Source: Pseudomonas palmensis
Lineage (GTDB): Bacteria; Pseudomonadota; Gammaproteobacteria; Pseudomonadales; Pseudomonadaceae
Length of the DNA: 64,000 bases
NCBI RefSeq assembly: GCF_017848315.1
Contig: NZ_JAFKEC010000016.1
Location: 34,071 to 98,070, forward strand
Direction: 5' to 3'
Under the pieces are notes generated by a model. It was given only the letters and a program-made list of their open reading frames with translations. It ran no database searches and was not told where the DNA came from. Made by a program: the position numbers and the translations under genes. Shown here in pieces: positions 54,684 through 61,127 of the stretch. Every line of letters starts with the position of its first letter. Positions within the stretch are counted from its first letter, which is position 1.

Positions 54684-55762
54684 CGTTGCAGCTCCCCGAC
54701 AGGGTTGCCTTCAAGGCCGAGCATCCTGGCGATGACCGCCGGCGCCACCGGGGTACCGGCGAAGTCGTCGAACACCGTGTCGGTGACCTGGATGATGTGC
54801 CGGTTGATGAACGCCACCCCTTCACGTGCCCCATCGTGCTGGTTTTTCAGGCAGCACTCCCACTCCAGCGTGGCCCAGCCGCTGTAGTCGTATTCGGCCA
54901 GCTTGCTGAAGATGCCCTTGAAGTCGACCTGCCCGTCCCCCAGCGAACGGAAGCGTGCGGCGCGCTTGAGCCAGGGTTGATAACCGCCGAACAGGCCCTG
55001 CTTGCCGGTGGGCAGGAACTCGGCGTCCTTGACGTGGAACATGCGGATGTAGTCCCGGTAGTGGTCGATGAACGCCAGGTAGTCGAGTTGCTGCAGGATC
55101 AGGTGGCTGGGATCGAACAGCATCTTGCAGCGCGGGTGGTGACCGACGTGTTCGAGAAACAGCTCGAAGCTTGCGCCGTCGTGCAGGTCTTCGGCGGGGT
55201 GAATTTCGAAGCACAGGTTGATGCCCTGTTCGGCGCAGGTATCGAGCACCGGCAGCCAGCGCCTGGCCAACTCGGCGAAGGCTGTTTCAACAAGGCCGTC
55301 GGGGCGTTGCGGGAAGGGAAAGACGTACGGCCATGCCAGTGCACCGGAAAAAGTCCCCATGTCGCTCAGGCCCAGGCGCCGCGACGCGATGGCCGCGCAG
55401 GTGAGCTGGTGCACCGCCCAGGCACTGCGGGCAGCCGGGTCGCCCTGCAGGTGGGCCGGTGCAAAACTGTCGCACAAGGCGTCGTATGCCGGGTGTACCG
55501 CCACCAGCTGGCCAAAGAGATGCGTGGTCAGCTCACTGATCACCAGCCCGTGTTCGGCCAGCATGGCAGTGATGTCGTCGCAGTAGGCCTGGCTGCTTGC
55601 GGCTAGCTCGACATCGAACAGACGCTTGTCCCAGGCCGGTATCTGCAACGCCTTGAAGCCCATGTGCGCGGCCCATCGGGCGATGTTGGGCAGTGAGTCG
55701 AACGGTGCCTGGTCGGCACTGAATTGCGCCAGATGCAGGCTGGGGCCTTTCAACGTGATCAT
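54680..55762 (-). CDS. Sugar phosphate isomerase/epimerase-like TIM-barrel protein
   Basis: A 360-residue protein of the xylose-isomerase-like TIM-barrel group (AP_endonuc_2). Metal-ligand positions expected for the fold are seen in LCFEIHPAED, CKMLFDPSHLILQQLD, RMFHVKDAEF and the C-terminal ATLEWECCLKN. Related genes often sit in sugar or inositol catabolic clusters, but no transporter or dehydrogenase is adjacent here. It is the first gene of the operon; the promoter region holds two identical-type operators shared with the divergent TetR gene. Confidence 0.85.
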   Translation of the reverse strand: MITLKGPSLHLAQFSADQAPFDSLPNIARWAAHMGFKALQIPAWDKRLFDVELAASSQAYCDDITAMLAEHGLVISELTTHLFGQLVAVHPAYDALCDSFAPAHLQGDPAARSAWAVHQLTCAAIASRRLGLSDMGTFSGALAWPYVFPFPQRPDGLVETAFAELARRWLPVLDTCAEQGINLCFEIHPAEDLHDGASFELFLEHVGHHPRCKMLFDPSHLILQQLDYLAFIDHYRDYIRMFHVKDAEFLPTGKQGLFGGYQPWLKRAARFRSLGDGQVDFKGIFSKLAEYDYSGWATLEWECCLKNQHDGAREGVAFINRHIIQVTDTVFDDFAGTPVAPAVIARMLGLEGNPVGELQR

Positions 55763-55773
55763 GTGGAACTCCT

Positions 55774-55797
55774 ATTGTTTGTTGATCGACAAACAAT
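55774..55797. promoter_or_regulatory. TetR-type operator copy 1
   Basis: ATTGTTTGT-N6-ACAAACAAT, a perfect 9+9 bp inverted repeat with spacer TGATCG. It begins 12 bases upstream of the isomerase start codon, where bound repressor would block that gene. Confidence 0.78.
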
Positions 55798-55824
55798 AAG
55801 GATGCAGTCTGCGCGCCGTCAAGT

Positions 55825-55848
55825 ATTCTTTGTCTTTCGACAAACAAT
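55825..55848. promoter_or_regulatory. TetR-type operator copy 2
   Basis: ATTCTTTGT-N6-ACAAACAAT, the same inverted repeat with one mismatch and spacer CTTTCG. It ends 43 bases before the TetR start codon, in the place expected for autoregulation. The two centres are 51 bases apart. Confidence 0.76.
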
Positions 55849-55891
55849 TACGGATAATGCCGCCTTCATTCCTGGTTGGAGAACTATCGAG

Positions 55892-56521
55892 ATGGCAGGC
55901 CGACCACGCCAGTTCGACCGTGAAGCCGCGTTGCGCACCGCCCGGGATGTGTTCTGGGCGCGCGGTTTCGAAGCCACGTCCATGAGCGACCTGGTGGCTG
56001 CGCTGGGTATCGCTTCGGCGCGCATCTATGCCGCGTTCGGCTCCAAGGAGCGCTTGTTCAAGGAGGCCATCGAGCTGTATGAGCGCGAAGAGGGCGCATT
56101 TTCGACCCAGGCGCTGAGCGAGCAACCCACGGCCTACCAGGCCATCGAGCGGCTGTTGCTCGATGCCGTCGACCTGTACACCCGCCCAGCGGGTCCACTG
56201 GGCTGCATGGTGGTGTCGGCAGCCACCAACTGCTCGGCCGACAACGACGCCGTGCGTGAATGGCTGGCCGACCACCGCCGCGAAAAAACCTTGTCGATCA
56301 TTCAGCGCTTGCAGCAGGCGGCCGAGGCGGGCGAGTTGAAACCCGAGGTCGATGTGCAATCGCTGGGCGATTTTTTTGCCACGCTGCTGCATGGGTTGTC
56401 GGTGCAGGCCCGCGACGGGATCGCGCGTGAGCGCCTGCTCAAGGCAGTGGCGCCGGCCATGCAGATGCTGGCCCTGGCTACCGGTGGGCATGGACCATCG
56501 GCCGCCGATCAAATACCCTGA
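55892..56521 (+). CDS. TetR-family transcriptional regulator
   Basis: A 209-residue repressor. The N-terminal helix-turn-helix domain reads GRPRQFDREAALRTARDVFW, then MSDLVAALGIASARIYAAFG and SKERLFKEAI. The C-terminal half has the TetR_C pattern with GPLGCMVVSAATNC. The ATG at 55892 after TTGGAG is preferred to in-frame starts in the operator region. It is divergent from the hydrolase/isomerase operon, with two identical-type palindromes between, so it probably represses both sides. Ligand unknown. Confidence 0.9.
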   Translation: MAGRPRQFDREAALRTARDVFWARGFEATSMSDLVAALGIASARIYAAFGSKERLFKEAIELYEREEGAFSTQALSEQPTAYQAIERLLLDAVDLYTRPAGPLGCMVVSAATNCSADNDAVREWLADHRREKTLSIIQRLQQAAEAGELKPEVDVQSLGDFFATLLHGLSVQARDGIARERLLKAVAPAMQMLALATGGHGPSAADQIP

Positions 56522-56550
56522 CACCGTCATTTCCCAACCCCGTACCGACC

Positions 56551-57096
56551 ATGATTGCCCACTTCGCGATTTTTCTCTGCACCCTGGTCGCCATGGAAGG
56601 TGTCGGTTATCTGGCGCACAGGTACGTGATGCACGGCTGGGGCTGGTTTCTGCATCGCTCGCACCACGAACCGCACCTGGGCACGCTTGAAACCAACGAT
56701 ATCTACCTGCTGATCCTGGCCCTGGCCGCGATCACCCTGATCGTGCTGGGCAATGCCGGCCACGACCCGTTGCAGTGGGTGGGCGCCGGGGTGGCGGGGT
56801 TCGGGCTGATCTACGTGTTGGTGCACGACGGCATCGTGCACCGCCACTGGCCCGCGCGCCCCAGGCCGCGCCACCCCTATCTGCGTCGGCTGTACCACGC
56901 ACACCTGATGCACCACGCGGTGAAGGGGCGCAGGCACAGCGTGTCGTTCGGCTTCCTCTACGCACCGCCCCTGCATGTGCTCAGGCAGCAGCTGCGCGAG
57001 CGCCGTGTCAGGCCGGCTCGCTCAGCGCCGGGGCCTTGCTCGGCGGCTTTATCGAGCCAATGTACACCGCCAGCACCGTCACCAGCGCCCCGGTGA
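56551..57096 (+). CDS. Beta-carotene hydroxylase-like membrane di-iron enzyme (CrtZ type)
   Basis: A 181-residue membrane protein with the histidine clusters of the fatty-acid-hydroxylase/CrtZ group: HRYVMH, HRSHHEPH, HDGIVHRHW and HAHLMHHAV, which bind two irons. SFGFLYAPPLHVLRQQLRER is close to the end of CrtZ proteins. No crtE, crtB, crtI or crtY is present in the window, so the substrate may be something other than a carotenoid. The last 30 codons (from 57008) overlap the 3' end of the convergent exporter gene and look like read-through sequence. Confidence 0.82.
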   Translation: MIAHFAIFLCTLVAMEGVGYLAHRYVMHGWGWFLHRSHHEPHLGTLETNDIYLLILALAAITLIVLGNAGHDPLQWVGAGVAGFGLIYVLVHDGIVHRHWPARPRPRHPYLRRLYHAHLMHHAVKGRRHSVSFGFLYAPPLHVLRQQLRERRVRPARSAPGPCSAALSSQCTPPAPSPAPR

Positions 57097-57931
57097 TCTG
57101 CATGGCCGAACTGGCCTTGTCCAGAAACGCCACGTCGATGAAGTAGGTGATCACCGGCTCCAGCAGCAGGATCAGCCCTGCCAGCCCGAGGCTGATGGCA
57201 CCAATCGAGCGGTTGACCAGCAACCAGCCGACGAACTGCACCAGCACGCCATAGATCACCAGCATGTAGAAGGTCTGCTGGTCGGCGATGGCCAGGCTCT
57301 CGCCCCGCAACAGCGCGTACCCCAGCATCACCCCGGCCGCCCACAGGCTCAGGTGCAGCATCTGCGCGATCTTGTCGCCGCCGCCCTGGGGCAGTTGGGT
57401 GGTGACTTTCAGGTAGTACACGCACACGGCATAGGCCAGCCCCGACAGCACGCCATAGACCACGCCCTGGATACCCAGCGCGCTGCCCATCTCCGGCAGC
57501 AGCAACAGGTACAGGCCGACGAAGGCCAGGCTGATCGAGGCGACGAAGTACAGCGACGGTTTCTCTTTGAGCAGGCACAGCCCGAGCAATGTCATGAAGA
57601 ACACCTGGCAGTTGGTCAGGATCGAGCCGATGCCCGGCCCGACGATGTAGATGCTGTGGTGCCACAGGATCAGGTCGATGGCCAGGAACACGCCGGCCAG
57701 GGCGGTGTAGCGTCGAGCCCTGGGGTGGGCCAGGCGAGCAGGTTGCCTTCTCACCCGCAGCAGCAGGTAGAACAGCACCGAGGCGATCAGCATCCGGTAG
57801 AAACCCGCGCCCCCGGCGCCGATATGGGCGAAGGCCACCGCCAGCGCCGACAGGCTGAGCATCAGCCCGCCCAGTGTCAGCTCGACGATGGCCCGGTTGC
57901 TGGAGAGGGTGACCCCGTTGGATGACTGCAT
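57008..57931 (-). CDS. DMT-superfamily (EamA) transporter
   Basis: A 307-residue membrane protein with ten predicted helices in two EamA repeats (first near 15-145, second near 155-290). Examples are AFAHIGAGGAGFYRMLIASV and GAISLGLAGLILLLEPVITY. EamA proteins export or import small metabolites; the substrate is unknown. The ATG at 57931 gives MQSSNGVTLSSNRAIVEL; the frame opens earlier to 58015, into the AraC gene. It is divergent from an AraC regulator 82 bases away, its probable controller. Confidence 0.88.
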   Translation of the reverse strand: MQSSNGVTLSSNRAIVELTLGGLMLSLSALAVAFAHIGAGGAGFYRMLIASVLFYLLLRVRRQPARLAHPRARRYTALAGVFLAIDLILWHHSIYIVGPGIGSILTNCQVFFMTLLGLCLLKEKPSLYFVASISLAFVGLYLLLLPEMGSALGIQGVVYGVLSGLAYAVCVYYLKVTTQLPQGGGDKIAQMLHLSLWAAGVMLGYALLRGESLAIADQQTFYMLVIYGVLVQFVGWLLVNRSIGAISLGLAGLILLLEPVITYFIDVAFLDKASSAMQITGALVTVLAVYIGSIKPPSKAPALSEPA

Positions 57932-58013
57932 GGTTTTCTCTGGTCTGTTGCGAAGAAGTCGGGCAAATTTATCCACCCGCCCTGCGCGCGTATTGCACAA
58001 AACTGGACAGGCC

Positions 58014-58823
58014 ATGGAGCAACAGGACTTCTCGCGCTTCTGGCGCGTCCCCGAAGGGGGCTGTGAATTGCTGGCGGCGCGCTACAGCGCACGGGCCTTC
58101 GGCCGCCATTCCCATGAGCGCTACGCGGTGGGGGTGATCGGTGCGGGCGTGGAGAAGCTCTTCTACCGTGGCACCCAGCACCTGGGCACCGCCGGCAGCA
58201 TCGTCACCCTGACCCCGGGCGAGATGCACGACGGCGTGCCGGGCAGCGCCGAGGGTTGGAGCTACCGCATGCTCTACCTCGACCCGCAGTGGCTCAACCG
58301 TGCGGTGTTCGAAGGGCGTTTCGGCGACGGGCATATCCACCTGTTCCAGCAGGCGCTGACCCACGACATGGGCTTTGCCCAGGCCTTCCTGCACCAGCAT
58401 CAGGTGATCGAGCAGTCGTGTTCGAGCCTTGAGCGCGAGAGCGTGCTGCTGCACCTGGTCAGCCAGCTGTTCGAGCGGTGCGGCGGGCCGCAGCCCCGGG
58501 CGGTGGCCGACGAACGCGAAGTGGTGCGACGGGTGCGGCAGATGCTCGACGAGCAGTACGCGCAGAACATCGCGCTGAACGACCTGGCGCAGTGGGTGGG
58601 GCTCGATCCGCTGTACCTGATACGGGTGTTCAAGAAGAGCGTGGGCGTATCGCCGCACAGCTATCAGATCCAGACGCGGGTGGCGCGGGTGCAGCAGTTG
58701 CTGCGCAGTGGCGTGGGCATCGCCGAGGCGTCGCTGCGTTGCGGGTTCTTCGACCAGAGCCACATGACCCGGGCCTTCAAGAAAGTGGTCGGCATCACCC
58801 CGGGCTGCTTCCAGCGCGGCTGA
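58014..58823 (+). CDS. AraC-family transcriptional regulator
   Basis: A 269-residue regulator. The N-terminal cupin-like ligand domain (YSARAFGRHSHERYAVGVI and LTPGEMHDGVPG) is followed by two helix-turn-helix motifs (IALNDLAQWVGLDPLYLIRV and IAEASLRCGFFDQSHMTRA, then FKKVVGITP). The ATG at 58014 gives the MEQQDFSRFW start. It is divergent from an EamA transporter, the common pairing for AraC/LysE-type amino-acid or metabolite export control. Ligand unknown. Confidence 0.88.
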   Translation: MEQQDFSRFWRVPEGGCELLAARYSARAFGRHSHERYAVGVIGAGVEKLFYRGTQHLGTAGSIVTLTPGEMHDGVPGSAEGWSYRMLYLDPQWLNRAVFEGRFGDGHIHLFQQALTHDMGFAQAFLHQHQVIEQSCSSLERESVLLHLVSQLFERCGGPQPRAVADEREVVRRVRQMLDEQYAQNIALNDLAQWVGLDPLYLIRVFKKSVGVSPHSYQIQTRVARVQQLLRSGVGIAEASLRCGFFDQSHMTRAFKKVVGITPGCFQRG

Positions 58824-58826
58824 CTC

Positions 58827-58868
58827 GTGCAGGAGCCGGCGTGCAGGAGCCGGCCTTGCCGGCGAGGC
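58827..58868. repeat. REP element with a duplicated left end
   Basis: GTGCAGGAGCCGGC occurs twice in tandem (58827-58840 and 58841-58854), followed by CTTGCCGGCGAGGCG. It is the same REP family as elsewhere in the window, with a 14-bp duplication. Confidence 0.8.
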
Positions 58869-58923
58869 GCCTGGCCCCGACAATGTGTTCCCGATGGATG
58901 CTCCACCAAGGAAGGACTTCACC

Positions 58924-59481
58924 GTGCACCGTATCGCCACGCTGTTGTGCTTGCTGCTCACCCTGGGCGGCTGTACCGAATACAAATGGGGCCATGACTG
59001 GAAGCCCGACCGCCTGGGCGGCTGGCAGGACCACACCGACCCAAAGCTGCGCTACGGCGCGTCGCTGGGCGCCACCTGCAACGCCAGCCCGTTGTGGCTC
59101 AAGGTGGTGAATCACGGTCAGTCGACCTACCAGTCGCTGTTGTTCATTCCGTTGTTCCCTGACCGCACAGGCGGCGAGTACCCCCTGTGGATAACCGTCA
59201 ACCATCCGGCCCTCAAGGCGTGCAGCTCATCGGCACCGAGCCCGCTGCGGGTGAAGATGGGCGATCAGGTGGTACAGGGCCTGCGCTTTCCCGAGCGGGC
59301 GCAGGAGGACGGCACCTGCGTGATCGAATTCGATGACGATCGCTACGCGGCCGATGAGATGTCGATCGAGATCGACCCGGCGGTGCTGCCTTGCACGATC
59401 GCCCCCGTGACCCTGAAAAAGGACCGCTACTTCTGCATTCGCAACATGCGCTGGGGCGGCTCGCCCAGTTGCCGCGAGTAG
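58924..59481 (+). CDS. Putative lipoprotein of unknown function
   Basis: A 185-residue lipoprotein. VHRIATLLCLLLTLGGC gives a short signal sequence with lipobox TLGGC. The mature part has six more cysteines (TCNASP, KACSSS, GTCVIE, LPCTIA, YFCIRN, PSCRE), consistent with three disulphides, and Trp-rich segments. No known family is recognised. The GTG at 58924 follows AAGGAAGG at good spacing; the ATG frame beginning at 58885 would bury the signal sequence. The Fur-like site and iron sigma-factor gene lie 40-70 bases downstream. Confidence 0.78.
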   Translation: MHRIATLLCLLLTLGGCTEYKWGHDWKPDRLGGWQDHTDPKLRYGASLGATCNASPLWLKVVNHGQSTYQSLLFIPLFPDRTGGEYPLWITVNHPALKACSSSAPSPLRVKMGDQVVQGLRFPERAQEDGTCVIEFDDDRYAADEMSIEIDPAVLPCTIAPVTLKKDRYFCIRNMRWGGSPSCRE

Positions 59482-59518
59482 GGCACGGCTTGCAAATCCC
59501 AGGGCGAGGGATAAGAAT

Positions 59519-59537
59519 GCGAACAATTACCATTAGT
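59519..59537. promoter_or_regulatory. Fur-box-like sequence before the FecI-type sigma gene
   Basis: GCGAACAATTACCATTAGT matches the 19-bp Fur consensus GATAATGATAATCATTATC at 11 positions, mostly in the right half (ATTACCATTA). It lies 12 bases before the sigma gene start, the normal place for iron repression of fecI-type genes. Confidence 0.5.
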
Positions 59538-59548
59538 GTGCCTCTCGC

Positions 59549-60067
59549 ATGTCCAACCCGCGCCCGTCCGCCCAGCACCCGTTGCACCTGCTGTACGCTG
59601 AACACCATCACTGGTTGCGCGGCTGGCTGGCCCGTCGGCTCAATTCCCACGCCGATGCCGCGGACCTCACCCACGACACCTTCCTGCGTACCCTGACTTC
59701 GCCGCACCTGGGCCAGTTGGACGAGCCGCGGGCGTTCCTGTGCATGGTCGCCAAGCGGGTGCTGTACACCTTCTGGCGTCGCGGCGAGCTGGAGCGCGCC
59801 TACCTTGAAGCGCTGGCCAACCTGCCCGAGCCGGTGGCGCCGTGCGAGGAAACCCTGGCGGTGCTGCGCGAGGCGCTGGAAGCGGTGGATGCCTTGCTGG
59901 CCGGGTTGCCGGCCAAGGTGCGCCATGCCTTTCTGCTCAACCGCCTGGAGGGCCTGACCCACCAGCAGATCGCCGACCAGATGCAGGTGTCGTTGAGCAG
60001 CGTCGAGCGCTGGGTGCGGCGCGCCGTGACCCATTGCTACCTGGCGCAACTGGGCGCGGGCACGTGA
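59549..60067 (+). CDS. ECF sigma factor, FecI type
   Basis: A 172-residue extracytoplasmic-function sigma factor. Region 2 contains NSHADAADLTHDTFLRTL and the -10 recognition helix FLCMVAKRVLYTFWRR. Region 4 contains LPAKVRHAFLLNRLEGLTHQ and QIADQMQVSLSSVERWVRR. It directs RNA polymerase to the downstream receptor gene. The ATG at 59549 gives MSNPRPSAQHPL. It overlaps fecR by GTGA. Control by the FecR-type anti-sigma and by Fur is inferred from the family and the box upstream. Confidence 0.92.
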   Translation: MSNPRPSAQHPLHLLYAEHHHWLRGWLARRLNSHADAADLTHDTFLRTLTSPHLGQLDEPRAFLCMVAKRVLYTFWRRGELERAYLEALANLPEPVAPCEETLAVLREALEAVDALLAGLPAKVRHAFLLNRLEGLTHQQIADQMQVSLSSVERWVRRAVTHCYLAQLGAGT

Positions 60068-61038
60068 GCGGCCGCAGCCTGGCAGCGCTGACCCCGGCGG
60101 TGCGCGAAGCCATCGAATGGAGCGTGCGCCTGGGCTCGGGGGCGGCGACGGCAGCCGACCGCGACGCCTTCGAGCAGTGGCAGGCGCTGGACGCAAGCCA
60201 TCGCCAGGCCTGGCAGGCGGTTACCCAGGCCACCCACACACCCTTGAACCCCTTGCTGGAAGTGCCCGGCAGCGCCAGTGCGGCCACCCGCGCCCTGCGC
60301 AGCAGCGGGTTGTCGCTGCAGCGGCGCCGGTTGCTGCGCGGCGGCAGCGTCTTGCTGCTGATGCTGGGCCTGCCGGCGTTGTTGACGGTACAACGGCGCA
60401 TGCCGCTGGACGCCGTGTTCAGCGACCACTACAGCGGCACCGGCGAGCGCAGGCGCATTCAACTGGCCGACGGCAGCGTGCTGTTGCTCAATGCGCGCAC
60501 CACCGTGGAGGTGGCGTTCAGTGCCGAAGCCCGGGTGATCCATCTGCGCCACGGCGAGCTGAACATCCAGGTGGCCCGCGACCCGCACCGCCCCCTCGAG
60601 GTGGTCACTGCGCAAGGCCGAGTGCGGGCCCTGGGCACGCGCTTCAGTGTCGCCACGCTGGATCAGCGCAGTGCCGTCAGCGTGCAGCAGCACAGCGTGC
60701 AGGTGCGTAACCGCGCCGGGCAGAGCATCGTGGTGGACAGCGGGCAGACCCTGCGCTTTGCCGACGATGCACTCTCACCCTTGGGCAATGAGCAAGGCCG
60801 CCTGGACGCCTGGATGGAAGGTCGCCTGGAGGTGGACGACGCGTCGCTGGGCAGCGTGATCGATGCCTTGCGCCCTTACCGCTACGGCGTGCTGCGGGTT
60901 TCCCCGGCGGCAGCGCAACTGCGCGTGTTCGGGGTGTTCCCGCTGGACGACAGCGACCGCGCCCTGCAATCGCTGGCGCAGGTGCTGCCGATCAGTGTCG
61001 AGGCGTTCGGGCCGATCACCCTGATCGACCTGCGCTGA
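60064..61038 (+). CDS. FecR-type anti-sigma/signal transducer
   Basis: A 324-residue inner-membrane protein. A cytoplasmic anti-sigma domain (about 1-85) with AIEWSVRLGSGAATAADRDA and FEQWQALDASHRQAWQAV precedes one membrane helix (GSVLLLMLGLPALLTV). A periplasmic FecR domain (RRIQLADGSVLLLNARTTVE, LRHGELNIQVARD) and a C-terminal STN-like domain ending ISVEAFGPITLIDLR follow. It receives the signal from the receptor STN domain and controls the sigma factor. It uses a GTG start overlapping the sigma stop by four bases. Confidence 0.92.
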   Translation: MSGRSLAALTPAVREAIEWSVRLGSGAATAADRDAFEQWQALDASHRQAWQAVTQATHTPLNPLLEVPGSASAATRALRSSGLSLQRRRLLRGGSVLLLMLGLPALLTVQRRMPLDAVFSDHYSGTGERRRIQLADGSVLLLNARTTVEVAFSAEARVIHLRHGELNIQVARDPHRPLEVVTAQGRVRALGTRFSVATLDQRSAVSVQQHSVQVRNRAGQSIVVDSGQTLRFADDALSPLGNEQGRLDAWMEGRLEVDDASLGSVIDALRPYRYGVLRVSPAAAQLRVFGVFPLDDSDRALQSLAQVLPISVEAFGPITLIDLR

Positions 61039-61127
61039 AAAAACATTCCGCCAGGGTGAAGGCTTTTTTCGGCTCGCTGGACATAGCAGGAAACGCCCAT
61101 TCACTTCCTGCGAGGAAAGCCCTTCAC

